From assembly GCA_948470475.1 (NCBI GenBank), contig OX419345.1:5907090-5971089 (forward strand): a stretch of DNA of 64,000 bases, written 5' to 3'. Below the pieces are notes generated by a model. The model did not search any database, had not been told where the DNA came from, and was given only the letters and a program-made list of their open reading frames with translations. Origin of the DNA: Galaxea fascicularis (Eukaryota > Cnidaria > Anthozoa > Scleractinia > Euphylliidae). The translations under genes were made by a program, and so were the position numbers. Shown here one piece after another: positions 38,901 through 46,159 of this stretch. The first letter of the stretch is position 1. Each line of letters opens with the position of its first letter.

Positions 38901-39068
38901 TATCCCACGTTCGGCCACAATCTTTAAATTTAATCCCAACGCCCCTCCCCAGAATACCTGGGAAATAGCTTCCTCCACTTCAGGCGAGTAAAATATCGGT
39001 TTGGAAAGACTCTCCTCCAGAAAATCGTCTTCAATTTCCGTCGATTGAGGGGCTACATCGGCCGCCAT
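9482..39068 (-). CDS. VPS53: VPS53, GARP/EARP tethering complex subunit (24 exons)
   Basis: Exons in transcript order: 38958-39068, 33521-33601, 32760-32809, 32450-32516, 31809-31895, 31010-31125, 29455-29574, 28650-28728, 27771-27841, 25997-26069, 24988-25130, 24740-24869, 23019-23051, 22423-22502, 21139-21384, 19843-19969, 18964-19046, 15637-15715, 14143-14291, 13036-13105, 11835-11920, 11390-11441, 10640-10744, 9482-9655. All are GT-AG, phases close, and the total is 2412 nt (803 residues; the long human isoform is 832). Family landmarks are [62 protein letters not shown] and the C-terminal [16 protein letters not shown]53 is the core subunit shared by GARP (with VPS51, 52, 54) and EARP, which tether endosome-derived vesicles at the trans-Golgi or recycling endosomes. 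The 11-residue exon 13 lies in the variable acidic linker, so an extra small exon there cannot be excluded. Confidence 0.95.
9812..10048. mobile_element. MITE with about 21-bp terminal inverted repeats
   Basis: ACGAGGCCTTCCAAGGGGT on the left is mirrored by ACCCCTTGGAAGGCCTCGT on the right. CAGTT occurs immediately outside both ends (9807-9811 and 10049-10053), a likely 5-bp target duplication. The element lies in the last VPS53 intron. Confidence 0.7.
11185..11300 (-). mobile_element. Penelope-like element terminal relic with hammerhead-like motif
   Basis: On the minus strand, 11264-11230 reads CTGATGA, then a GACTTCC / GGTTGTG quasi-stem around GCTCA, then GAAAC. That is the order of a hammerhead ribozyme core (CUGANGA, stem II, GAAA). 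Penelope-like retroelements are known to carry hammerheads in their terminal repeats. The outer stem II pair is mutated here (G opposite G), so activity is doubtful. It lies in VPS53 intron 22. Confidence 0.45.
12491..12998 (+). mobile_element. Palindrome-rich DNA element, copy 1 (interrupted)
   Basis: It shares its whole body with 19103-19396 in opposite orientation. The body includes the hairpin GCGGGCCGTAC / GTACGGCCCGC and the segment with GGCCCGCGCGCTTCGC. Copy 1 carries a 212-bp insert (12616-12827) that copy 2 lacks. It ends just 3' of VPS53 exon 20 in genome order (13036). Confidence 0.75.
12616..12827. mobile_element. Nested MITE with GAGGGTCCCCTATAC termini
   Basis: The terminal inverted repeats are GAGGGTCCCCTATAC (12617-12631) and GTATAGGGGACCCTC (12813-12827). 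GTATA flanks both sides (12611-12615 and 12828-12832). The interior has repeated TTCACG motifs. The second copy of the host element has the unoccupied site. Confidence 0.8.
13357..13861. mobile_element. MITE with CCTCTTCATATGAGCCCGG termini
   Basis: The left end CCTCTTCATATGAGCCCGGTT is mirrored by AACCGGGCTCATATGAAGAGG on the right. Subterminal CGAGATGAAA and GTTCATATG motifs recur inside. TAAG occurs outside each end. It lies in VPS53 intron 19 (between exons 19 and 20). Confidence 0.75.
14376..14500 (+). mobile_element. Decayed tRNA-derived SINE
   Basis: GTAAGCTCACTTGGTAGGGCG is an A-box-like tRNA D-arm, and GGGCTCAAACACC at 14420-14432 is a decayed B box at the right spacing. No acceptor stem is present. 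It lies in a VPS53 intron, antisense to the gene. Confidence 0.6.
16735..17591. mobile_element. DNA element with repeated TCAAATGCCC motifs
   Basis: Ends are inverted and related: GAATTCAAAAACGCTCATTC on the left, and GGGCGTTCTTGGATTTGAAT on the right. Motifs of the form ATCAAATGCCC, or their complement, occur at least five times inside. It is interrupted by the foldback at 17165-17252. Confidence 0.55.
17155..17263. mobile_element. Perfect foldback element with 10-bp target duplication
   Basis: Arms at 17165-17206 and 17211-17252 are 42 nt long, exactly complementary, with a 4-nt loop. GCTCTACCAT flanks both sides (17155-17164 and 17254-17263). A 9-11-bp duplication is characteristic of Mutator-like elements, so a Mutator-type foldback is likely. 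Confidence 0.85.
18532..18692 (+). repeat. Dispersed repeat, plus copy
   Basis: About 160 bp, from GTCAACCTT through TTGCCTAATTTGCAT to CATATACACTTTAAGT. It reappears in reverse orientation at 35305-35468. Both copies are in VPS53 introns. Confidence 0.7.
19103..19396 (-). mobile_element. Palindrome-rich DNA element, copy 2 (uninterrupted)
   Basis: Inverted copy of 12491-12998 without the nested MITE. It preserves the GCGGGCCGTAC hairpin and the TTACGGACCGAG segment. It begins about 55 bp outside VPS53 exon 17. Confidence 0.75.
19400..19790 (+). repeat. Dispersed monomers of a 105-bp minisatellite
   Basis: TACTGCTCGGTAGCTTTCAT near 19721 and related text near 19415 match the unit of the tandem array at 61640-62165. 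These are isolated, diverged units in a VPS53 intron. Confidence 0.5.
20165..20218 (+). repeat. Purine-rich GGGA/GGAA simple repeat
   Basis: Runs of GGGAGGGAAGGGAGG with no pyrimidine interruptions for about 50 bp, in VPS53 intron 15 (between exons 15 and 16). Confidence 0.8.
20352..21118. mobile_element. Dispersed element, copy 1, split by a nested MITE
   Basis: Its flanks match 57218-57620: GTCTAATTTTGGAG with GAGGATGAATGTTCTT on one side, then TTCTTAAGATGTTCT, TTCACAACGC and AACTGACTCTCAGC. The second copy lacks 20401-20787. It sits beside VPS53 exon 15. Confidence 0.65.
20401..20787. mobile_element. Nested MITE carrying an internal minisatellite
   Basis: The inverted termini are AGAATACAGGGCCACTTTTC (20411-20430) and the complement of GAAAGTGGCCCTGTATTCT. 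Inside are three to four units of about 75 bp with CGACTGACGAGCCGTCGAGC and TATACCTTACTCGTT. Confidence 0.7.
21661..21856. mobile_element. MITE with GTTTACATGATAC termini
   Basis: GTTTACATGATACCAGAATGA at the left is mirrored by TCATTCTAGTATCATGTAAAC at the right. The body is rich in GAATGA and CATTC. It lies in VPS53 intron 14. Confidence 0.7.
23220..23282 (+). repeat. AAATTTCTCC-family MITE fragment, copy 2
   Basis: ACAAGGAGAAATTTGATGCTG and GGGTTGAAAGGGTTAA match the family end seen at 5595-5695 and, inverted, at 51623-51815. Confidence 0.6.
23335..23492. mobile_element. Palindromic MITE with 9-bp target duplication
   Basis: TAGACTGCGAGCAGTCCCTC on the left is mirrored by GAGGGACTCGCAGTCT on the right, with an inner pair GCGGAAGTC / GACTTCCGC. 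GAATGAATA flanks both sides (23326-23334 and 23493-23501). The left terminus recurs at 55632. Confidence 0.8.
23580..24260. repeat. Complex inverted and triplicated repeat block
   Basis: Arms of about 100 bp (23731-23830 and 23912-24011) pair through GGACAGCTGTTTCAGCCTTG and its complement. A separate module of about 55 bp (GTGACAAGAA...CTCACAAA...GTGTCTA) appears three times, near 23590, 23830 and 24205. It lies in VPS53 intron 12. Confidence 0.65.
25161..25697. mobile_element. MITE with CAGTCAACTC termini and TA flanks
   Basis: CAGTCAACTC at the left and GAGAGTTGACTG at the right are inverted, each preceded or followed by TA, the Tc1/mariner target. Subterminal GTAAGCGACCACC and GGTGGTCACTTACAAG are also inverted. 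It adjoins VPS53 exon 11. Confidence 0.75.
26340..26460. repeat. Two-copy tandem motif
   Basis: CCAAGTTGCTTCAAGCTGGG followed by TATCCTGTGA occurs twice, about 67 bp apart, in VPS53 intron 9. Confidence 0.6.
27585..27675 (+). repeat. Degenerate (GATGT)n microsatellite
   Basis: Repeats of GATGT/AATGT/AATGC type run for about 90 bp in VPS53 intron 9. Confidence 0.75.
27893..28254. mobile_element. MITE with GCAAGCTCTATAGTGGGG termini
   Basis: AAGCAAGCTCTATAGTGGGG plus TCTCAC on the left is mirrored by GTGAAACCCTAATAGAGAGC plus TTGCTTG on the right. It adjoins VPS53 exon 9. Confidence 0.65.
29824..30204. mobile_element. GTTCAGACGC-family MITE, diverged copy
   Basis: The left end CTTAGGCCCAGTTCAGACAC and right end GCAGCGTCTGAATGATC belong to the family seen at 54230-54636 and 56511-56780. 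Internal TAACTGATGAATTAAGTCC is shared with the last. It lies in VPS53 intron 6. Confidence 0.7.
31280..31550 (-). mobile_element. tRNA-derived SINE
   Basis: Reading the minus strand from 31548: GGTTAGCGCAGTGG (A box), CCCGGGCTCAATTCC (B box), then a body with CTCCGAGAGATTTTTCTC, TTTTCCCC and CTCAAAAACCAACATT, ending in ATTTAATTGG repeats. This is a full-length SINE layout, in VPS53 intron 5 in the same orientation as the gene. Confidence 0.8.
32125..32356. mobile_element. Long palindromic MITE
   Basis: Arms of about 105 bp. The outer ends TATAGGCTACAAAAGTTAC and GTAACTTTTTCAGCCTATA pair, and so do CATCTGTCCCA / TGGGACAGATG and GGGGCAGGGGTCT / AGACCCATGCCCC. It lies in VPS53 intron 4, which is under 100 bp from exon 4. 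Confidence 0.75.
34000..34620 (-). pseudogene. Penelope-like retroelement 3' relic (GIY-YIG region)
   Basis: The minus-strand frame 34574-34341 encodes [18 protein letters not shown], then a [20 protein letters not shown] segment. These match the link between reverse transcriptase and GIY-YIG endonuclease of Penelope-like elements. A frame break follows, and homology resumes with [20 protein letters not shown] down to about 34140. Stops also precede 34574. It is a 5'-truncated, frameshifted, inactive copy. The tail at 34044-34011 has a decayed hammerhead-like order. Confidence 0.75.
35305..35468 (-). repeat. Dispersed repeat, minus copy
   Basis: Reverse-complement of 18532-18692. ACTTAAAGTGTATATGACAC and TTTATGCAAATTAGGCAAC are shared. 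Confidence 0.7.
36847..37603. mobile_element. Inverted-repeat DNA element, hAT-like?
   Basis: CAGGGCAGGAAACTT at the left is mirrored by AAAGTTTCTTGCCCTG at the right. Subterminal GGACAAG and CTTGTCC motifs repeat. It contains the short open frame at 37339-37470. Class assignment is tentative. Confidence 0.5.
37339..37470 (+). pseudogene. Short zinc-finger-like ORF within a transposon
   Basis: A 43-residue frame, [20 protein letters not shown] and onward, ends with [13 protein letters not shown]. The spacing of two cysteines, then Cys/His pairs, recalls the N-terminal TTF/BED-type zinc finger of hAT transposases. The rest of such a protein is missing. It may be a remnant captured by the element around it. 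Confidence 0.35.
37700..37995 (-). pseudogene. LINE (non-LTR retrotransposon) 3' relic
   Basis: A minus-strand frame from 37990 reads [20 protein letters not shown] then [14 protein letters not shown] and a stop. This is the conserved extreme C-terminus (G-P-x-x-W-N-S-L-P) of non-LTR reverse transcriptase proteins. Only this tail and presumed 3' UTR remain, as expected of 5' truncation. Confidence 0.7.
38157..38657. mobile_element. MITE with nested palindromes (TAAGGTGGCTC family)
   Basis: The outer ends TAAGGTGGCTCAAAACAGTT and AACTGTTTTGAGCCACCTTA pair over about 90 bp. A second palindrome inside pairs ACATGGAGTTCAGAGCCATC with its complement around 38310. The result is an A-B-B'-spacer-A' layout. 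Confidence 0.75.
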
Positions 39069-39071
39069 CTT
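39061..39071 (-). promoter_or_regulatory. YY1-type motif over the VPS53 start codon
   Basis: The minus strand reads AAGATGGCGGC, the classical YY1 consensus, with its ATG being the VPS53 initiation codon. Such sites are common at TATA-less housekeeping promoters. Confidence 0.55.
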
Positions 39072-42000
39072 GGATGATGTTGGCCGCCACTCGCCGCCGC
39101 TGGACCGCTGGACAGCAACTCGTGATGTGGCTTAATTTGCGGCTTTATCCAGCCAGGTTACAAAGGCATCCTGGCATTCGTTTTTGAGAAGCTGACAGAA
39201 TTCGAGAAGCATTGTCTCGTAACCAATTTTTCTCGCCTTCACGTTTTGGACTTTTTGGAGCAAGTAATGTAGAGGTAGGCATTGTTTTGGTCGAGTTTTC
39301 GATTAGCTGAGGTCGTTCTTGGCTCTTTTGAGTGCATTGCTACTATTGCGTTACATTATTATCCAGATTTCCGAACGAAAATTTAAATATTAGCTACCCG
39401 CCGACATGTCTGAGTTTACAAATTGGCTTACTGATATCTGTCTCATTGTTTTTATGTCCCTTTTTCTGATTTCCTACGCCGGCAGTTGTGATTCTTTGAA
39501 GTCGCTGGCGACAAAAGGAGTTTTTTTGCTTTTTGGAGCCTTAAAACTATTTTACTTTTGAGTAGCGAAACGCTGTCTGGAGATCCGTCTGGGCTGATTA
39601 AAAAACTGAGACATGCTGTCTGGTTGCCGATTATTTAAAAAAACACTTTTTATAACCGACGAAAACATTCCAGGAACATTAAGAGTACGAAGATAAACAC
39701 TTCCTGGACCTTTAAGTCATTTTTTTCAATCCTCTTGAAACAATATATCGGTGACAAATGAATTGGTAGCTACGGATGTTTCAAATGTCTAAATATTTTG
39801 ATGTGAAAACCCTGGCTTGTAGCTTTAACAAAAACATCAATAAGACAAAACGCCGTCGTCGTAAACTGGGAAGGTTTACAAAGTTAGATTGCATGCAACA
39901 CCAGATTGCAGTTTGCAATATTTGTCAGCTTCAATCATTGCTTCATTGAGTGGAAACTGAAAATTGAGAATGTCACAACAGGACATAATTAATATGCAAC
40001 TCACAAGTTCGACACATGGCAGATCATTATAGTCTGTAGACACAAGCGCAATATCCACCATGAATTTTTATGGGGTATGGTTGCAGGGACCAAATACCTT
40101 TGTGTGGACTAAAAAAACATTTTTTCTTGGACCAAATTTACTCCCTGCGAATGGTTTGAATTTCTGAGATCATTTAATTTGCTGGGAATGTTCACCTGAA
40201 AAATGCTTGTTCCTCTCATGTGAATTGTACTTTGGAATATACCCGACGAATAGCCCCCTTGTGTGTGCAAACCTTTGTGTATTCTGACGCTAACCATTAT
40301 CATTTTGCTTTAACAGTGCATTTTGAAAAAGTGAAATTGAATCTTTTTGGGAAGTGCTCACTTAATATATTATACTATTATTGAACTTTGTTCCCCCTCC
40401 ATAGTCTGGCTGAATTCAACAGATTGTTTGAAAAAATGTTAATTTAATTTTGTAGTCCTGAAACAGGTATTTATGGTTGTCAGAAAGTGTGAGAGAAGAG
40501 CTCTGATCCAATTTTGGAAAGTATTAACCACTGAGTTTTTTGTGTATCCTCTTGTGTTCTCATCCACTGGAAACAGAGTCACTGGCTAATAAAATGTACT
40601 TATTTTGACTGAAAATAAAGTCCTTGTTTTGTGAACAATAAATAAATAAAGTTGGTGGTGATTTGCAACTGCAGCAACCAACAACAGCTGATACTAAGAA
40701 GCAGTCAGTAACAAGAGGAAAATTGCAAGTTATAATTTTCACTTTTTTTTGAGATGGTTGAATTTTTATTGAATTCGTGCATTAAGCTCAAAATAACACA
40801 TGTATAGTGGCAAGCTTTTAATTTCTTTTAGCAATATTGATTCCAGATATTGAACATGCATGCTGTGAGAAAAAAAAGGAAGTCATCGGCAAAGACAAAA
40901 GGGCCATGTTGGGTCACTGGCGGATATACTATGTATAATAAGTTAAAAGTATGTATTGCCATTTTGAGATGAGTATCACAAAACAGAGAAAAAATGTTGT
41001 AAGTATTCTTCAAAAAAAGCTAAGCAGACTCTTGCCAAAGCAAAATGTTCTCAGCTAATTAGTGTTCTGTTAAGATCAGCCATTTTGTTTTTGTGTTTTT
41101 GTTGTTGTTTTTTTTTTGGTGTGTTTGTGTGTGTGGTTACCCTGGCTCCAGAGGTCCATTCTCAAAATACCTAGGATAAAATAAAATGGTTTGAAAAAGC
41201 TCACGAGACGGACCTCTGGTCACATAAGCAATCAACCTCATTTCCATGTGACAAATTAGTTCAGAATTTCAACTAGTTCGTTGATTGGTTTTTCAAAGGA
41301 AACAATTGTGATTGGCTTACGAAAAGCGTGGTTTCCCTGCTGACATGAAACAAGAGCTACGATTGGCTTAGTAAAAGCGTGGTTTCCCAGGCGATAGCAC
41401 AGCAAGGAAATGAGGTTCGTTATTTGTGTGACCAGAGGATATTTTTTTTTCCTTTGCGCCGCATAATTTCCCTGATCCAAACAAAAAAAATAACCTCTGG
41501 CACCCATGGTAGTGTGTGGTTGGTTTGTTGAGCTGAACTGGTCAGTGAACTTAATTCAATCAACAGAAAACTTAGTTGAAATGTTTGAAAGGATGGATAA
41601 AAAAACACTATGCCTTACAAAAAAGCAAGGAAAAAATAATGTCATTAATTAATCTACGTGTAGCTCATTTGAGACTGTCTCCTTTTCCAAACCAGGTTAA
41701 TGGCAACCAGCTCACTAATTTTTGTCATCTTGTCTCCAGACACAAATCAAAATTTATTAGTTTTCTAAAGGTGTACTTGTAGAAAGAAACTGTTCATCAA
41801 TCAATACAGTTAGAAAAATGTCAGAACTACGGAACAAGTGACAGTGACGTAATTTAAACCGATAGAACAGATATACAAATTTGTATATGGATCAAAATAA
41901 TATTCAAATGTGGTCACTTTAACATGCAACTTCAACTTTCTTACAGGTTGACGGCTAAGTTAGAGTTAATTTTATTAACGTTTTTGGTTGTAATAAAATT

Positions 42001-42885
42001 GCCAACCATTCTTTAGGTGAGATAACATCAAAATATTTTATGAAAGTCCCAAGTGTAATAACTCACGCTTCACAGTCATGATGTTTTTGCAAACAACTTT
42101 TGCTGGCTGGATGGCTGGCTTTGTAAGGAGAGTTATTTAATCTACCCCACTTCAAACGTTTACTCCCTATTTATGTTTTGTTGTTGTTTTTGAGTTTCGT
42201 TGCTCTGAAGATTTCCATGTTCAGTTCTTGCAGCTTGTGTTCTTTATCGCATTAACTTTCCATTTTCCAACTTGATGAACGTACATTTTGGTTGAACGAA
42301 AAATCATCTTCGTACATCTTCAATTAGTCCTGATGACACCATGAAAATCCATATCAAAGCAATGTTTGCACAGCAAAAATCAATGCCTTTCTACAACCCT
42401 GAAACTTGTGAATGTTTGGAGAAGAAGATTATGGAGACAAACATAATACCTACCATAAGAGGGACAGAAAAAACAGTTAATCCAAGTTTAATGAATAAAT
42501 TAGTAGGAATTGAATGAGTGGTCGTCAGAGTGAATTTTGCCCACACCACAACCTGCTATACCTCATGGTATGACTATGTCATGCGTGAACTAAAACGGGA
42601 GAGATCAAAAGTAACAAAGGTTTTAATTGTTTAAAACATTTTAATTATCACCATAGAAAATTTATGAAGAACACTGTGACGAATACATGTACACTTGCTG
42701 ATACTAGATCTTAAAGGGTTAAAGAGTAGGGCTTTTGAGACCCCAACCAAAATAATTCAGAATTTCCAGTGATCTTATCGGTGGGATCCCATGATTTTTT
42801 ACTGGTACTGTTGAGGTAAATGTGATGAAAGATATATGACCTGTAGCTGAGTCTAAGTTCTTAACATACCATTGCTCCTGGTAGG
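39072..42885. promoter_or_regulatory. Divergent spacer, VPS53 / zinc-finger gene
   Basis: This is the head-to-head interval between two divergent genes. The first few hundred bases are probably a shared promoter and may hold an untranslated first exon of the zinc-finger gene, since its ATG exon begins at a splice acceptor. Beyond the repeat at 41146-41512, I see no gene. Confidence 0.45.
41146..41512. repeat. Repeat bounded by inverted CCAGAGGT
   Basis: GGCTCCAGAGGTCC at the left and ATAACCTCTGGC at the right are inverted. The interior has a direct duplication of GATTGGCTTA(C/G)(G/T)AAAAGCGTGGTTTCCC about 60 bp apart. Confidence 0.5.
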
Positions 42886-45800
42886 ATGGACTACTCAGAA
42901 TGTAATTATGGACAGTCCTGCACTTGTGACCATGGTCGGCCTCCCTTTGTTCATGGCATACCTCCTAATTTCCCGCCCCCATTGAATAACAGAACATGTG
43001 AAGTAATACAGCCACATTCTTCAGCTCCTTTCATAAGCAAGAAGGAACACAGTGATGGTGCAATACCAAAAAGAACAAAAGGCAGCCAAGGTATATATTG
43101 TACATAGTTTTACATACATGTTATGGTTTAATTTTTTTTTGGTTTTAATTTTTATTTTGCTTTGTATAAAATTCATTACCATAATCTGAGATAAAGGAAA
43201 ATAAAAATAAAACTGGTTCAAAAAAATTTAAACGACATACCTTTATTTACTCTCAGCTTGAGTGCAGTCAGTTAGACCTCTAGCAACAAGTTATGCTAAT
43301 TTGCCAAGAAAAAAATAGAAACTAAGATAGTTGAAAATCATAAATCTGGACAAATGTGATAATTAATTAAAAACTATGTACAAGAAATTCCATGTCAAAT
43401 TTTAGGTCGTTTTTCGATTTTGCTCAGATTTGCCCGAATTGTTACATATTAACTGTAATTTGATTGTAAAACATTGTCCAGTACTTTTTTTCACGGATTT
43501 CTGATTCATTTTTGAGAATTAACGTGTGCAAAAAGCTGCGTTTTGCCTGTAGAACACACACATGCTCACATCAGGCCGCAAAAGTCAATATGGCGTCTAT
43601 CATTTGCGTAAACAGTGAAGAAGTTGATTCAATGTTGGAACTGTTTGAACAGGCCTCTGCACAACTTTGTTTTAGCATCAAACATTTGACCAACATCCAT
43701 TCGACTTTTGTTGAACGAGTGTTGGTCAAATGTTGAAACCATTTAAACAGGCCTTTACCTGGGTCCCGGCCTCTAATAACAACCCTGCCTTAGGCTCTTT
43801 TTTAGCTATTTACTAACTGTTTCTGAAAATCCTGTTTTAGCATTTTTCATCTCTTTACCCATTTGGCCAATTTTCTTAAAAGACACTTACCGGTACTACT
43901 CTGATTGTTCAACTAAGCAAACAGTGGAAAACTGAAAATTTGAAAATTTTGACATCTAAAGGTTAATAGCTACCTTAAATGACAATTACCTGGTTTCCTT
44001 TGATCACAGATTCAAGAGCTGGAACCTTTGATTGTAGAAAGTGTGAGAGAGTTTACATGACTGAAGAAGAGCTGGAGAAACATCTGCTCAACCATGATGA
44101 ACATCGCCCATACAAATGCCCTCAGTGCAACAAAGGCTTCAAGCAGCCATGCCATTTGAACCAGCATCTGCGCACTCACACAGATGAACGACCATTTCCT
44201 TGTGAAGTTTGCCGCAAGTCGTTCAAGCAGGCATGCCAGCTGAAACAACACATGAGACTTCACACAGGGGAGAAACCTTACCAATGTTCACAGTGCAGTC
44301 GTGCCTTCAAACAAGCTAGCCAGTTAAACCAACATGTACGTCTCCACACTGGTGAAAAACCATACAAGTGTAACCATTGCAGCAAGACCTTCACACAGGC
44401 CAGTCAGCTTCGCTCGCACAAGAAGACACATGATCCCAAACCTGATAGAAAAGCCATGTCACGAAAACCAAGATCCATGCCACGGGAACCTGTTGTTTTG
44501 CCAACTTTCCCACCCAAGTCATCCCCTCAATCCATGATATACCATCCAAAGCCACCAAGTTTTAATTCTGGGTTAAAAGTGGAACCAAATTTCGGTTTCA
44601 AAGGTGTCCCCTCGTTTGGTGTGGAGAGCTCAAATATGCAGGTATGTCATGTGCGCGAACTCCCGGTGACTACTATACCTCATAACTTCTCAATCAATTA
44701 GCTATTTTGAGTGGGAGTTTTACCCTACAATAAGATGGGTTCCTTAGTGGAGAAGTATGTTTTATAAGGTGATAAGTATGGTTTAGAGTCTAGTGTAAAA
44801 ACGGGTATCAAATTTTGATGTTACATGACAAGGTAGTTACTGTGCATGTTACTCGTATAGAAAATATCTAGCAAAATATGCATGCATTGCCATTTCAGCT
44901 GCAATATTGCAAACTTCAGCATCAAATCATAAGGCACAGTGAAACATTTGAAGTGTTTATGCAATGTTAAAACTGAGTGCTGTCTTGAGATAAAATTTCT
45001 CCAAGTCTACTCTGTTTTGGTACAAATGAATAAAGGGAGTAGTTTCTAAACAAACTGTAGTGCTAGCTGCATCGGTAGGGGAGTTCTACACAAAAATTTG
45101 GTTTTCTCAACAGAGTTGATAATATAAAATAATTGACCACTGTACAAGGATTCTAAAAGCTGACATTTCAAGCATTAGCCCTTCCTCTGACACAGGGCTA
45201 ATGCTTGAAATGTAAGCTTTTAGAATCCCTGTTCAGTGGTTAATTTACATTTATCAACTCTGTTGATAATTTAACCAAATTTTTCTGTTTTGTAGAGACT
45301 GTTTATCTTGTGCACATGAGATTTACTTAGTTTTGTAATTGGTTGTTAAGCAAAACAAGGTTTCATAAATTTTCACTAAAATGTGAGCAAAGAGCACAAA
45401 AGAGAAGCCTATGCAAGATAATAATTATTGTTTTGTCGTGTTGTGGTTTAAATGTCTAACAAAATAGCTAGTGCATCTTACAGCAAGCACAATGAGGTGA
45501 CTCTTTCAGCTGAAACATTTTGATTTAACAATAAATACAGAATTAAGTTTCTCTTTTTGACTGGTCTCACTGCCTACACAGAGCTGATTTGGAGCAATTT
45601 TGATTTCTGGGTAAGATACATTATACTGTAGAACCCTTCATTTATTTTCTTGCAGAGGTGATACTTCTTAACAGTGCTGTACACACCATCTCAAACACTC
45701 TAAAAAGAATGAACTTGTTCCTAGAAACTAGATTTAAGGTAGCTAGTGGTATTAACTGCTGTAAACAATTTTTAACACCGAGTAAAACAGGTTTTTAAGG

Positions 45801-46159
45801 CCGGACAACAATAGTTTTTTAGCTTTCGGCACAGGGTCTGTTTCAAAGCTGGCGAAAATTTGATGTGAGTGTAAAACATCGTGTTTGAGATGGGCTACAT
45901 GCATAACTTATGATATGATGCTGATTGTAGATGAAGCTGATCTGTGTTCTTAAGTCCATATCTTTTTTTAGCCTTCTTTGTTATTTTAGAGGTCAATTTG
46001 GAAAGTGCAGCGTTTGCTTACAACAGTTGTGTACAACATCTATGTTACGTGTTTCTTGTGGGTCATACAAAAAATGTTGCACCCAAGAGTACAGAACACA
46101 TGCCATTCAATACTACTGAAGCCTTCAAAATGTTACAGGTAACTTCGAAAATCACATAA
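42886..46159 (+). CDS. C2H2 zinc-finger protein, five fingers (3' end tentative)
   Basis: Exons 42886-43090 and 44010-44641 join in phase 1 with GT-AG borders. A third exon, 45992-46138 or on to the stop at 46159, is tentative. The N-terminal 68 residues are proline-rich with no known domain. Exon 2 holds five tandem C2H2 fingers, the first variant (CRKC...HLLNH). Linkers are EHRPY, DERPF, TGEKPY and TGEKPY. Fingers 2-5 have near-identical helices ([32 protein letters not shown]), followed by a basic, proline-rich tail. Presumably it is a nuclear DNA-binding regulator. I cannot assign orthology. The ATG lies one base after a possible acceptor, so an upstream non-coding exon is likely. Confidence 0.8.
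45098..45282. mobile_element. Palindromic MITE in a zinc-finger gene intron
   Basis: Arms of about 84 bp pair: TCAACAGAGTTGATAA with TTATCAACAGAGTTGA, and TTTCAAGCATTAGCCC with GGGCTAATGCTTGAAA. The loop is about 13 nt. Confidence 0.75.

Larger units (their letters stand above)
33602..38957. other. VPS53 intron 1
   Basis: The largest VPS53 intron. It holds the Penelope-like relic, the minus copy of the dispersed repeat, the inverted-repeat element 36847-37603, a LINE 3' relic and the nested palindromes 38157-38657. No other gene is seen between them. Confidence 0.7.

Noticed and set aside
45989..46138. Alternative reading of zinc-finger exon 3 starting at 45990 (frame RSIWKVQ)
   Set aside because: It is open and GT-AG compatible, but the peptide looks less natural than the frame entered at 45992, which ends cleanly at CAG|GTAACT. 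Neither is certain.
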